Shown here: piece by piece, positions 35,050 through 44,304 of the stretch | Position numbering within the stretch: the first letter of the stretch is position 1 | How the letters are laid out: every line of letters starts with the position of its first letter | Notes under the pieces: model-generated | Database searches by the model: none | What the model saw: the letters and a program-made list of their open reading frames with translations, nothing else | Told to the model about the DNA's origin: nothing | Assembly (NCBI RefSeq): GCF_009928445.1 | Contig: NZ_JAABNO010000003.1 | Span: 186,001 to 250,000, forward strand | Length of the DNA: 64,000 bases | Direction: 5' to 3' | Origin: Clostridium sp. C8-1-8 | GTDB lineage: Bacteria; Bacillota; Clostridia; Clostridiales; Clostridiaceae | Position numbers and translations under genes: made by a program

Positions 35050-36480
35050 TTAATTTTCTTCATAACATATTATAGGAGTTCCAGGCTCTATATTTTCAAA
35101 AATAGTCTTTGCCAAATATAACGGGGCATTTACACAACCATGGGTTCCATCATTCTTATAAATATCTCCTCCAAAGGAATATCTCCAACTAGCATCATGT
35201 ATCCCTATATTACCGTTGAAGGGCATCCAATATGTCACATCTGATTCGTAGTTTTCTCCTCTTAAGGTAGATCCTTTTTGTTTATAATTAAGCATGTATA
35301 TTCCAAGACTTGTTGCATTTCCCCTGTTAGGATTGCCAGTTACTACATCCCCTTGGGTTATTAGCTTTCCGTCTTTATAAAACCAAAGATATTGCCTTGT
35401 TATATTTATTTCTACATAGGTGTCTCCTATATCATTTTCACCTCTTGTCACAGCCTTTTGTGTATATATAGGCTCACGCTCTAATTTTTTACCAACTTTT
35501 ATACTGTTTATAATTTCCTTTACTTCAGCAGCTTTATTAATCTTCCAACCATAGAATCCACCACCTACGTTTAAAGTCTTACCTATAGAGCTCTTAAACT
35601 TTCTTGGTATTCCTACAGTATCGTATTTTTTACTTAGACTGTTCACATATTCATTTACAGCTTTCTCGTCTAGTTTGGCATCTAGATCATCTCTCACTGA
35701 AAGCCATTGGTTTATGGTACCCCCATCCAAAGTTTCAATCTTATCTCCTAATAAATAAGTAATTTTTGCAGACACGTAGGTATCAAGCAGTTTTTTAGTT
35801 TTATCGGTTTTCTCTGATTTCAAAGTATACTTTGGGTTTTCATAGCATGGACACTTATTTAATTCAATATTTTTAATTCCTTCCATTATGCTACTTTCTA
35901 CTGATTTATGAAATTTGGCTCTATCTATCTTGTTTCCTTCAACTTCTTTAATTAACTCATAGGCACCATCTACATATTTAAAAGCAACATTCTTAGGTTC
36001 TATTACATCCTTATTTAGGCAGTTTAATTGATTTATCCTATTGTCTAAGCTTAATTTATCATACACAAACAGATCATCTACCAGATACTTTTGCTCTTTA
36101 AAAATCGAAATTCCCCACTTAAATGAATTCTTACTGCGGTAAATGTTAGTTAAACTATTTTTCTCATTATATTTTAACCCTATAGCTCGTCCATCTATTT
36201 CTTCTGTTCCCCCATCTCTTTCAATAAGCTTAAGCTTATAATCCTTAACACTATTTTTTATTATATCCTTAACCTGATCATGAGACTTTAAAGACACATC
36301 TACCCCATTTAGTGTGGTATTAAAAAAGAAATGTCCAGCAAAATATATGGAAACTAGCAAATATATTAATATAACCACTGATATGCAAATTATTATATTT
36401 CCTGTTAGCTTCCTTTTAAAAAATTCCTGTATGTTTAGCTTCCTAATATCGATTTTCCTCATACCCTTTATATCCTTCAT
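35050..36480 (-). CDS. L,D-transpeptidase (YkuD) with peptidoglycan-binding-type N-terminus
   Basis: 476 residues. A basic N-terminus is followed by one membrane anchor (about 30-52). Then there are two repeats of the PG_binding_4-like type (around 60-170 and 240-330) and a C-terminal YkuD domain with the catalytic motif HGCVN preceded by GIHDAS. Such enzymes make 3-3 cross-links in peptidoglycan or link proteins to it, on the outer face of the membrane. ATGs at 36480 and 36462 are both possible; AAGGA is better spaced for 36462. It stands alone. Confidence 0.9.
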   Translation of the reverse strand: MKDIKGMRKIDIRKLNIQEFFKRKLTGNIIICISVVILIYLLVSIYFAGHFFFNTTLNGVDVSLKSHDQVKDIIKNSVKDYKLKLIERDGGTEEIDGRAIGLKYNEKNSLTNIYRSKNSFKWGISIFKEQKYLVDDLFVYDKLSLDNRINQLNCLNKDVIEPKNVAFKYVDGAYELIKEVEGNKIDRAKFHKSVESSIMEGIKNIELNKCPCYENPKYTLKSEKTDKTKKLLDTYVSAKITYLLGDKIETLDGGTINQWLSVRDDLDAKLDEKAVNEYVNSLSKKYDTVGIPRKFKSSIGKTLNVGGGFYGWKINKAAEVKEIINSIKVGKKLEREPIYTQKAVTRGENDIGDTYVEINITRQYLWFYKDGKLITQGDVVTGNPNRGNATSLGIYMLNYKQKGSTLRGENYESDVTYWMPFNGNIGIHDASWRYSFGGDIYKNDGTHGCVNAPLYLAKTIFENIEPGTPIICYEEN

Positions 36481-36705
36481 CAAAAATACTTTTTATTAAT
36501 CCAGCTATTACTTTTTCCTAAAATCCCTATGTTTATCATAGCAAACTTTGAAACTATAAATTTCCTTTTAAAGCAGCATATTAAAAACTGCACCGTTGGG
36601 TAATATACATTTTTAAGAATAAGCGACTAATATTTTAGTAACACTTTATAATATGTTTGTATTTTTGATTTTAAACCTACTTCATGCATATCTATACTAT
36701 AATTT

Positions 36706-36746
36706 TTCAGGCTACACTCTAACCCTAAGTTAAAGTATAGCCTGAA
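36706..36746 (-). terminator. hairpin after the liv operon
   Basis: TTCAGGCTA-C-ACT pairs with AGT-A-TAGCCTGAA (12 pairs, one mismatch), about 165 bases after livF. No strong T-run. A weaker plus-strand hairpin with a T-run lies at about 36781-36808. The rest of the 36481-36910 gap shows nothing. Confidence 0.5.
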
Positions 36747-36910
36747 CATAAAGATATATAAGATTTTACTACTACAATACGGAGTCTATTTTGAAAACTC
36801 CTTTTTATTCTAATAGGATAATTTGAGGATATATAAATTATTTGTTAATAAAAGAAGCCCCATATGCTAAATAGACTGCTGTGCCCGTAGCAAAATAATT
36901 ACATTTTTAT

Positions 36911-37630
36911 CTATCCTAGATAAGCCTCTCTAACCATATCACTTTTTAATAGCTCCTCTCCTGTGCCCTCTAGTATTATAGAGCCTGTTTGAAGCACATA
37001 GCCTCTACTTGCAATCTTCAGAGCTTTATTTGCATTTTGTTCTACGAGAAGTATAGTCATACCATTTGAATTCAACTTTTTTATTATGTCGAATATCAGT
37101 TCCACCATTAATGGTGCCAATCCCATAGAAGGTTCATCCATTATAAGAATAGACGGTTCGGACATAAGAGAGCGACCTATAGCTAGCATTTGCTGCTCTC
37201 CTCCACTTAGAGTACCGCCTTTTTGCTTTTCCCTTTCCTTTAATCTTGGGAATATCTCATATACACCTTCTATGCTCTTCTTTATCTTATTATTGTCTTT
37301 GAACCTAAAAGCACCCATCTCTAGGTTTTCTTCAACAGTCATTCTTGGAAATATCTTTCTCCCCTCTGGAACATGAGCTATACCAAGTGCAGAAATCTTG
37401 TGAGCTGGAAGAGTATTTATTATTTTATCTTCAAAATAAATTTCTCCAGTTCTTGGTTTTATTATGGATGAAATTGTTCTTAGAGTTGTACTTTTTCCAG
37501 CACCATTACTTCCTATTAGGGTAACAATCTCACCCTTTTTCACTTCAAAGGAAACATCCTTGAGAGCATGAATACTTCCATAATAAGTATTCACGTCTTT
37601 TAATCGTAGAACCACCTCATCTTTGGCCAT
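36911..37630 (-). CDS. livF: branched-chain amino acid ABC transporter ATP-binding protein LivF
   Basis: 239 residues. Walker A GSNGAGKST, the LivF-type MTVEENLEMGAF region, signature LSGGEQQMLAIGRSLMS and Walker B ILIMDEPSMGLAP are all present. It is the last gene of the liv operon. The frame opens at a GTG (37639), but GGGGTGAG fits the ATG at 37630, 12 bases after livG. It supplies energy for uptake together with LivG. Confidence 0.93.
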   Translation of the reverse strand: MAKDEVVLRLKDVNTYYGSIHALKDVSFEVKKGEIVTLIGSNGAGKSTTLRTISSIIKPRTGEIYFEDKIINTLPAHKISALGIAHVPEGRKIFPRMTVEENLEMGAFRFKDNNKIKKSIEGVYEIFPRLKEREKQKGGTLSGGEQQMLAIGRSLMSEPSILIMDEPSMGLAPLMVELIFDIIKKLNSNGMTILLVEQNANKALKIASRGYVLQTGSIILEGTGEELLKSDMVREAYLG

Positions 37631-37642
37631 ATTTCTCACCCC

Positions 37643-38422
37643 TTATGCTATTACCTCTTCTTTTTCCTCACCAAGGTAAGCCTTTATCACTTCTTTATTA
37701 TTTTTTATAGCTTCTGGCTTGCCTTCTGCAATTTTCACCCCATAATTAATAACTGCTATCTTATCCGACAGCCCCATTACAAGCTTCATATCATGCTCAA
37801 TAAGTAAAATAGAACAGCCAAAATCCTTTCTTACTTTCAATATAAAATGCTTCATTTCCTCTGTTTCCTTTGGATTTAAACCTGCTGCAGGTTCATCTAG
37901 CAGTATTAATTTAGGTTTTATTGCAAGAGCCCTTGCTATTTCTAACCTTCTTTGATCACCATAGGGAAGACTTTTTGCTAGTTCCTTCTCTTTCCCATTA
38001 AGCCCAACATACTCCAATAGCTTTAAGGCTTCTGAGTAAGCCTTCCCCTCTTCATTTTTCAATCTTCTAGTTTTAAATATTACATCTATTATCTTATAAG
38101 GTATATTGATATTCATTCCAACCATTATATTTTCAACGGTCAGCATCTCTGGAAAAAGCCTTATATTCTGAAAGGTTCTAGAAATCCTAAGACTAGCAAC
38201 CTTCTCAGGAGTAAGTTTATTAATCTTTTTGCCATCAAATATTATATCTCCTCCATCTGGAATATATAGACCACTTATCATATTAAAAAAAGTAGTTTTT
38301 CCAGCACCATTTGGACCAATCACACTTACAATTTGTCCTTTTTCTATTTCCAAATCAACAGCATCCACCGCTATTAATCCTCCAAAATGCTTACTTAGGC
38401 CTTTTATCTCTAATAATGACAT
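37643..38422 (-). CDS. livG: branched-chain amino acid ABC transporter ATP-binding protein LivG
   Basis: 259 residues. Walker A GPNGAGKTTFF, the LivG-type RTFQNIRLFPEMLTVENIMV stretch, LPYGDQRRLEIARALA in place of LSGGQ and Walker B LILLDEPAAGLNP are present. AAAGGAGGTGTAGTGT precedes the ATG, 14 bases after livM. It is one of two ATPases of the importer. Confidence 0.93.
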   Translation of the reverse strand: MSLLEIKGLSKHFGGLIAVDAVDLEIEKGQIVSVIGPNGAGKTTFFNMISGLYIPDGGDIIFDGKKINKLTPEKVASLRISRTFQNIRLFPEMLTVENIMVGMNINIPYKIIDVIFKTRRLKNEEGKAYSEALKLLEYVGLNGKEKELAKSLPYGDQRRLEIARALAIKPKLILLDEPAAGLNPKETEEMKHFILKVRKDFGCSILLIEHDMKLVMGLSDKIAVINYGVKIAEGKPEAIKNNKEVIKAYLGEEKEEVIA

Positions 38423-38436
38423 ACACTACACCTCCT

Positions 38437-39660
38437 TTATACTAATGGTTGTTTTTCTTTCTTAACGATACCGAATATCTTTTTGCCTGCAAGATGTAGC
38501 TTTCTCTTGGCAGGTAATATTCCCTTAGGTCTGAGTATACACATAACTATAAGAATCAAACCAAAAACTAGTTTCTCATATTTTGCAGGATCCAATTGTG
38601 ATGGAAGATTGATAATACCTGCATTAGATAAGTCACCTAAATAACCAGACAGTGATTTTAATATTTGAAGCTGCAATACCACTACCGCTGTAGCTCCTGT
38701 TATTACGCCAGCTATACTACCCATACCACCTAAAAGTATCATTGCAAGTATACCTATCGATTCCATAAATCCAAAGCTAGATGGATCGATAAAGTTTTGT
38801 TTTGCAGCAAATATAACACCCATCATACCTGCAAAAGCAGCTCCACAAGCAAAAGCAAATAACTTCATCTTTACAAGAGGAATCCCCATAGTTCTTGCAG
38901 CCAATTCATCTTCTCTTATTGCAGTCCAAGCTCTTCCGATCTTAGAATTATTCAGCCTATTCACTATCACTATGGTTAGCATCAAGACTACAAGTACAAT
39001 GAAGTAAAAATGAATAGGTTTATTTAAGGTAATTCCAAATAATTTTGGCGGTGAAATAGGCACTATTCCCTTTGGTCCATTTGTTATATTTAGCGGTTTA
39101 TCCATATTATTAAGAAGAATTCTTATTATTTCTCCAAAACCTAAGGTCACGATGGCTAGATAATCACCCTTTAATCTTAATACTGGAAGCCCTAGCAGAA
39201 CTCCTACAATAGCTGCTACAATCATTCCTATTATTAGGAATAGCCAAAAATAGTTACCTGAAATTGGGCTCCAAGACTTACCCATAAAGCCACTAGCTTG
39301 AGTTGATGCAAAGATAGCATAAACATAGGCACCAGTAGCGTAAAATCCAACATAACCTAGATCTAAAAGCCCTGCAAAGCCAACAACTATATTAAGTCCA
39401 ACGGCTAGTACTGAATAAATTCCTACCTCTGTTAGTACATCCAAATAATAAGTATTGCTATGTCCCATAACAGGAATTACTATAAGAAGATTAGCGGCTG
39501 CTATAGCTAGCTTTATTGGAAGCTTCAAATCACATTTGTATAAAACAAATAGTGAAACTAAATATAGTAAAAATATAATTGTGGAGTTGCTAAAAACAAG
39601 AAAAAGTATTGGTGCTGCAATAATAACTGGAATTTGTAATTTGCTTAATAATTTTCTCAT
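38437..39660 (-). CDS. livM: branched-chain amino acid ABC transporter permease LivM
   Basis: 407 residues with about ten membrane helices. It has the LivM pattern: YSVLAVGLNIVVGFAGLLDL, GLPVLRLKGDYLAIVTLGFG, the EAA-like IREDELAARTMGIP loop and a C-terminal basic tail. Start at the ATG at 39660, three bases after the livH stop. It forms the channel with LivH. Confidence 0.93.
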   Translation of the reverse strand: MRKLLSKLQIPVIIAAPILFLVFSNSTIIFLLYLVSLFVLYKCDLKLPIKLAIAAANLLIVIPVMGHSNTYYLDVLTEVGIYSVLAVGLNIVVGFAGLLDLGYVGFYATGAYVYAIFASTQASGFMGKSWSPISGNYFWLFLIIGMIVAAIVGVLLGLPVLRLKGDYLAIVTLGFGEIIRILLNNMDKPLNITNGPKGIVPISPPKLFGITLNKPIHFYFIVLVVLMLTIVIVNRLNNSKIGRAWTAIREDELAARTMGIPLVKMKLFAFACGAAFAGMMGVIFAAKQNFIDPSSFGFMESIGILAMILLGGMGSIAGVITGATAVVVLQLQILKSLSGYLGDLSNAGIINLPSQLDPAKYEKLVFGLILIVMCILRPKGILPAKRKLHLAGKKIFGIVKKEKQPLV

Positions 39661-39663
39661 CAA

Positions 39664-40623
39664 CTACACCTTCTCTCCAACAGTTTGACCTAGCAGTCCA
39701 CCAGGTTTAAATAGAAGTAAAATTATAAGTATTACAAAAGCAAAAATATCCTTATACTCTGCACCTAATACACCATGAGTTAATGCACCTAGAGAGGCAG
39801 AGGCAAAGGTTTCTATAACTCCAAGTAAAACACCACCAAGCATGGCACCAGGTATATTTCCAATTCCTCCTAATACTGCTGCTGTAAATGCCTTCATTCC
39901 TAATATAAATCCGATATAAGGATCTACTAGAGAATACTGAACTGCGAACATTGTACCTGCTGCCCCACCTAGTGCTGCTCCAATTAAAAAAGTTAAAGAA
40001 ATTACTTTATCAACATTAATACTCATAAGACTTGAGGTAGATTGATCCTGAGCAACTGCTCTCATAGCCTTTCCCCATTTTGTTTTAGATATAAAGAGAT
40101 TTAAACCTACCATAATCGCTACTGCAATTATTGCTATATAAAATACTTTAACGGGTATGTTAAGACCATTTGATATCTTTATGTTTGAACTAAATATGGT
40201 AGGGGTTGTTAGATAAAAAGCATTTCTTGCCAAGCCTTCTATTAATCTCACAAAGTCTTGGAGAAAGAATGAAACTCCAATTGCTGAAATAAATGGAATA
40301 AGCTTTGGTGCATTACGAATGGGTTTGTAAGCCACTCTCTCAATAAAAACACCTAAGGTTCCGCTAATAAGCATAGCAATTAACAACGCTATTATTAACG
40401 CAAGAGGAGCTGGTATAGAGCCTAATATTCCAGCACTTTGGGCAAATAGCAACACCTCTGTTCCAGCAAAAGCTCCAACCATAAATATTTCACTGTGAGC
40501 AAAGTTTATAAACTCTAATATTCCATATACCATGGTGTAACCTAAGGCAACTATTGCATAAACTAAACCTAAGGTTAAACCATCTACTAAAAGTTGAGGA
40601 ATCATTTTTAACATACTCTCCAT
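39664..40623 (-). CDS. livH: branched-chain amino acid ABC transporter permease LivH
   Basis: 319 residues with about eight helices. LVDGLTLGLVYAIVALGYTM at the start, the MRAVAQD loop and VLGGIGNIPGAMLGG near the end mark LivH. The frame opens at a TTG (40641), but AAGGAAG fits the ATG at 40623. It is separated from livK by 187 bases that hold a hairpin repeat, so expression relative to livK may be reduced. Confidence 0.93.
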   Translation of the reverse strand: MESMLKMIPQLLVDGLTLGLVYAIVALGYTMVYGILEFINFAHSEIFMVGAFAGTEVLLFAQSAGILGSIPAPLALIIALLIAMLISGTLGVFIERVAYKPIRNAPKLIPFISAIGVSFFLQDFVRLIEGLARNAFYLTTPTIFSSNIKISNGLNIPVKVFYIAIIAVAIMVGLNLFISKTKWGKAMRAVAQDQSTSSLMSINVDKVISLTFLIGAALGGAAGTMFAVQYSLVDPYIGFILGMKAFTAAVLGGIGNIPGAMLGGVLLGVIETFASASLGALTHGVLGAEYKDIFAFVILIILLLFKPGGLLGQTVGEKV

Positions 40624-40690
40624 TTTTTCACTTCCTTTCAAATTACTTAAAAATGGATTACTATCTATTCAAATAAGTTGTTTTTATAAA

Positions 40691-40770
40691 GATGTACCAC
40701 TACTGACTGGCATAATTCCATAATTAAGAAGCGAATTGTAACTAGTAGTTTAGATATTAAGTGGTACATC
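40691..40770. repeat. dispersed inverted repeat, copy B, between livK and livH
   Basis: GATGTACCAC (40691-40700) and GTGGTACATC (40761-40770) are perfect arms. Inner ACTACTGACT and AACTAGTAGT add pairing. It is within the liv operon and could stop or stabilise part of the message so that more LivK is made than permease. Confidence 0.7.
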
Positions 40771-40810
40771 CTTGTATAATAATCAATATTTATTATCTCA
40801 TTTGAAAACT

Positions 40811-42007
40811 TTATTTCAGATAATCTTTTGCAGTTATAGTCTTTATTACTGTAGGTGGATATTTAGCTTCCTTAAATTGAGATATAAACATAACTGCATC
40901 TTCATTGTCTCCTTTAGAATTAAAGGTAACTGTTGTTGCAACTCCTTTGAAACCCTTTATTGCTCTAACTGCTTTTGTAACTTGATCTTGAGTTGGCTTC
41001 TTGTTTCCGTTGTCTTGTACAGCTTTCTTTAGCCCATCTAAAAGAACATTCATAGCATCATAACCATATATTGCATAGTTTTCAGGTTGATTTCCGAACT
41101 GTTTCTTGTACTTTTCTGCCCAAGCTCTTCCTTGTTCTGTTAATGATACATCTGCAGCCATTGTTGTATAGTAAATCCCCTTTGAACTATCGCCTGCAAT
41201 TTTAACTACTTCCGCAGAGTCCATTCCATCAGGCCCTATAAACTTGGCAGTAATGTTCTTTTCCTTCATCTGCTTTATTATTAATGAACCTTCTGGGTAC
41301 ATACCTCCAAAATAAACAACATCTGGCTTGACTTGAGCCACTTTATTTAACACACCACTGAAGTCAGACTCACCAGCTGTTATACCTTCATATCCAGCAA
41401 CAGTTCCTCCTTTGTCCGCAAATCTCTTTTTAAACTCATCAGCAACTCCTTGCCCATAAGTAGTTTTATCATGAATTACAAAGGCTGTCTTTGCTGATAA
41501 ATCACTTAAGGCAAAATCTGCAGCAACTGGACCTTGAACATCATCTCTTGTACATATACGGTTGACATCATCATAACCTCTCTCAGTAACTGCAACAGCA
41601 GTATTAGCTGGAGAAACCATTGCTAAATTTACATTCTTATATATTTCTGATGAAGGAATAGCAACACCAGAATTGTAATGACCTACAACCCCTAAAACAT
41701 CTTTATCTGCTATAAGCTTTTGTGCTACTGAAACTCCTACCTTTGGATCTGCCTGATCATCTTGAGGACTAAACTGAAGATTAATATTAAGTTTTTTAAA
41801 CTCGTCGCTTCTCTCGGTTAAAGCTAGTTTGGCTCCATTTTTTATAGATTCACCTATTGCTGCTTGTGAACCTGACAAAGGCGAAACACTTGCTATCTTT
41901 ACAGTAGCCCCATTACTGCTAGAATTAGCACCCTTTGTACACCCTGCCATTGCTATTGTGGTCGTGAGCATAGTTGCCATTGATAAAAACAATAATTTCT
42001 TTTTCAT
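40811..42007 (-). CDS. livK: branched-chain amino acid ABC transporter substrate-binding lipoprotein LivK
   Basis: 398 residues. The signal peptide ends in a lipobox (AMAGC, Cys23), so it is tethered outside. The mature part is a LivJ/LivK-type binding protein with VKIASVSPLSGSQAAIG at the start and FIGPDGMDS and YGYDAMNVLLDGL later. First gene of the liv operon, with a long leader upstream. The family binds Leu/Ile/Val and sometimes other amino acids; the nearby D-glutamate genes make a different ligand possible. Confidence 0.93.
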   Translation of the reverse strand: MKKKLLFLSMATMLTTTIAMAGCTKGANSSSNGATVKIASVSPLSGSQAAIGESIKNGAKLALTERSDEFKKLNINLQFSPQDDQADPKVGVSVAQKLIADKDVLGVVGHYNSGVAIPSSEIYKNVNLAMVSPANTAVAVTERGYDDVNRICTRDDVQGPVAADFALSDLSAKTAFVIHDKTTYGQGVADEFKKRFADKGGTVAGYEGITAGESDFSGVLNKVAQVKPDVVYFGGMYPEGSLIIKQMKEKNITAKFIGPDGMDSAEVVKIAGDSSKGIYYTTMAADVSLTEQGRAWAEKYKKQFGNQPENYAIYGYDAMNVLLDGLKKAVQDNGNKKPTQDQVTKAVRAIKGFKGVATTVTFNSKGDNEDAVMFISQFKEAKYPPTVIKTITAKDYLK

Positions 42008-42118
42008 TTTGTATCCCCCTATTTATTTATTTTTATATTGTCTATCCTAATATGCTGTTATTAACCTTTGATATTGCTAAGACTAGCTAATAGAAATTTT
42101 ATAATTGGCCTAGACAGT

Positions 42119-42167
42119 AAAAAAAGCAACAGAGCATCAGAAATAAACTCTGAAGCCCCATCGCTTT
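42119..42167 (-). terminator. terminator-like hairpin in the livK leader (attenuator candidate)
   Basis: On the minus strand AAAGCGATGGGGC...TCAGAG pairs with TTCTGA...GCTCTGTTGCTTT for about 20 pairs (several G-U, one mismatch) and is followed by seven Ts. It lies about 110 bases before the livK ATG, after the likely promoter. GCAGAGC further upstream (42222-42228) could pair with GCTCTGT of the 3' arm (42129-42135) and open the terminator. Confidence 0.65.
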
Positions 42168-42171
42168 CATT

Positions 42172-42237
42172 TTATGCTAGCCTTACTAGCATTACAGATA
42201 TGTAATTTTCCAAATCTTGAAGCTCTGCAAAAAACAT
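42172..42237 (-). CDS. possible leader peptide before livK
   Basis: A 21-codon frame with 4 Leu, 2 Val and 1 Ile. It ends in ISVMLVRLA and stops 5 bases before the terminator hairpin. Its last codons overlap a small perfect hairpin, ATGCTAG/CTAGCAT (42174-42192). This would fit amino-acid-dependent attenuation of a Leu/Ile/Val importer. However, no good ribosome site stands before its ATG, and another frame of 16 codons overlaps it, so this is only a candidate. Confidence 0.3.
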   Translation of the reverse strand: MFFAELQDLENYISVMLVRLA

Positions 42238-42336
42238 TTCATCAATTGTCTGATAATTAACTATATTTAAAATGTTAATATATTTCCAATTATTACACAA
42301 ATCGTTTTCTCGCCGATTTATTGACATTTTATCACA

Positions 42337-42351
42337 AAGTAAACGCTATCA
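42337..42351. promoter_or_regulatory. candidate CcpA (cre-like) site before livK
   Basis: AAGTAAACGCTATCA differs from the cre consensus WTGNAANCGNWNNCW at one fixed position. It overlaps the region where the liv promoter should lie (TTGATA...TAAAAT on the minus strand). The call is by motif only. Confidence 0.35.
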
Positions 42352-42422
42352 ACTATATTTTCCTTAATTTTTATACGTATTTTGTATTAATTGCATTTTC
42401 TTTAAAATTGTTAATATAAATC

Positions 42423-42450
42423 AAAAACCTGAGGTTTTTCCTCAGGTTTT
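42423..42450 (-). terminator. terminator after pxpC
   Basis: AAAACCTGAGG pairs with CCTCAGGTTTT around a 5-base loop, with TTTTTGATTT after it on the minus strand. It separates the pxp genes from the liv operon. Confidence 0.85.
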
Positions 42451-42489
42451 CATTACTATATGAATGTTTTAAATAAATGTTGTTCATCG

Positions 42490-43491
42490 TTATAAACTTA
42501 TTAATTTAATCTCTAATCTCAATTTTTCTATATACTCTTCTCTTTCTAAATAAAGCTTCTCTGCCTCTTTAAGAGTTATTTTCTTAAAGCTAACATTATC
42601 CGATGGCTTTAGTTGAACCAACTTCGAAAGATCTACTGAGGCTACATGACATATTTTAGGGTATCCTCCTGCAGTGGCTCTATCCGCAAGAAGTATTATG
42701 GGATCACCATCTGGTGGCACTTGAATTGTTCCAAAAGAAACCTCTTCCGATATCATTTCTAGGCTCTTCTTTAACTCTATCTTAGGTCCATTTAATCTAT
42801 AGCCCATTCTATCAGACTTAGTATTTACAGTAAACTCCTGGCTAAAGAAATCATTAATACTTTTTTCACTGATGCCTTTAAATTGTCTATCCTCAAAAAC
42901 CCTCACTATCTCTTGCCCTGTTCCTTCATAGATAGCTTTATGCAGATACCAGCTTGGATAAATAAAATTATTCTTCTTATGAGATATTTCTAGCTTTTTT
43001 ATTATATTTAACGAAAGACTGCTTTTACTTCCAACTTCCAATATATCATCTTTCCTAAGCGCTCTTCCATCTTTCCCCCCTAAATTACCTCTCAAATAAG
43101 TGCTTTTACTATTCATAACAGTTGGTAACTTAAAGCCTCCAGCAATTGATAGATATGCTCTGCAGCCACTTATACACCTTCCAAACTTTAATATAGAGTC
43201 TTCCTTTATGAAAATAGGTCTTCCCATGGGAACTTTTTCATCATTGATAGTAGGTGAAAGATTAGATCCAGTTATTGAAATCAAATTATTTTTCTCTATC
43301 TTTAAAGAAGGGCCAACTAAAGTTATTTCAAGTACCCCTTCACTAGGCTTATTTCCCACAGCAATATTACCCAGTTTCATAGAATACATATCCATTGCAC
43401 CACTAACAATGACTCCATGTTTTTGATACCCAAATCTCCCATCATCTTGGACTGTAGTCAAAAGGCCTGGCTCTAATACAGTTATTCTCAT
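42490..43491 (-). CDS. pxpC: 5-oxoprolinase subunit C (KipA-like carboxyltransferase-fold protein)
   Basis: 333 residues, the full length of PxpC/KipA. VLEPGLLTTVQDDGRFGYQK at the start and the RMGYRLNGP and PPDGDPIILLADRATAGGYP motifs near the end mark the family. With PxpA and PxpB it makes the ATP-driven 5-oxoprolinase that opens 5-oxoproline to glutamate in the cytoplasm. Its ATG overlaps the pxpB stop (TAATG). No PxpA gene lies in this window. Confidence 0.93.
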   Translation of the reverse strand: MRITVLEPGLLTTVQDDGRFGYQKHGVIVSGAMDMYSMKLGNIAVGNKPSEGVLEITLVGPSLKIEKNNLISITGSNLSPTINDEKVPMGRPIFIKEDSILKFGRCISGCRAYLSIAGGFKLPTVMNSKSTYLRGNLGGKDGRALRKDDILEVGSKSSLSLNIIKKLEISHKKNNFIYPSWYLHKAIYEGTGQEIVRVFEDRQFKGISEKSINDFFSQEFTVNTKSDRMGYRLNGPKIELKKSLEMISEEVSFGTIQVPPDGDPIILLADRATAGGYPKICHVASVDLSKLVQLKPSDNVSFKKITLKEAEKLYLEREEYIEKLRLEIKLISL

Positions 43492-44195
43492 TATTCATTC
43501 CCCTTTAATCGTTTATATTCATCATAGGAAATGGAATAAAATTTTGCTATATCACCACATTTCAAAAGTGTCTTTTCATCACTATTTAAATCAAATAACT
43601 TTAATGGAGTCCTGCCAATTATCTGCCATCCCCCAGGAGTTTCTATTGGATAAACACCAGTCTGACTTCCAGCTATTCCAACTGAACCTGCTGGGATAAC
43701 CGTTCTTGGAGTGCTTCGTCTTTCCGTATGGATCTTTTCTGACAGCCCTCCCAAATAAGGAAAGCCTGGTGCAAAGCCAATCATATAAACTATATACTCA
43801 CCATTTGAATGAATTTCTACTACTTCCTCTATGGTTAGATTGTTTGCTTTTGCCACATACTCTAAATCTGGGGCAAATTCCTTTTCATAGCAGACAGGGA
43901 TTTCAACGATGTGCTCTTCATACTGGACCTTGAAATCAATTTTTGATATTATATCCTCTAATATTGATTTCACAGCCTCAAAAGGTTCACTACTTCCAAT
44001 AGCCAAAGGATTGTAAACCACAGAGACAGAAGTGAAATACGGCACATATTCTATGAATCCATAAAAGGAGCTTTTATCTAGGTATTTGCAAAATAACCTT
44101 ATCTTTTTATTTATCTCTTTATCAATTTTAACACCAAACTCAATTAAAGCTGAAGTTTCGGTTATTTGAGAAATATTGATATTATCTTCACCCAT
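43491..44195 (-). CDS. pxpB: 5-oxoprolinase subunit B (KipI-like)
   Basis: 234 residues, normal for PxpB/KipI. The C-terminal cyclophilin-like domain has YMIGFAPGFPYLGGL, then IPAGSVGIAGSQTGVYP and ETPGGWQIIGRTP, which are near-invariant. A GTG at 44204 could open the frame, but AGGTGG is spaced for the ATG at 44195. Translationally coupled to pxpC. In Bacillus KipI also inhibits a sporulation kinase; the enzyme role is better supported by this gene context. Confidence 0.92.
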   Translation of the reverse strand: MGEDNINISQITETSALIEFGVKIDKEINKKIRLFCKYLDKSSFYGFIEYVPYFTSVSVVYNPLAIGSSEPFEAVKSILEDIISKIDFKVQYEEHIVEIPVCYEKEFAPDLEYVAKANNLTIEEVVEIHSNGEYIVYMIGFAPGFPYLGGLSEKIHTERRSTPRTVIPAGSVGIAGSQTGVYPIETPGGWQIIGRTPLKLFDLNSDEKTLLKCGDIAKFYSISYDEYKRLKGNE

Positions 44196-44304
44196 GCTTA
44201 CCACCTACATTAGCATTTTATCGCTTTAAATTACTTACTTAGCTATGAATTATCTTATCTGCATAGAAAGAATTACTAAAGAATGCTCCTTAAGAGACCT
44301 TTTA

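Noticed and set aside
31888-42123. Shared 15-mer CCTAGACAGTAAAAA at 31888 and 42109
   Set aside because: Two short copies near hairpins only; no longer similarity around them, so probably chance in AT-rich DNA.
42119-42237. livK leader as a T-box
   Set aside because: No AGGGTGGNACCGCG-like T-box sequence or stem I features; a plain terminator with possible leader peptide fits better.
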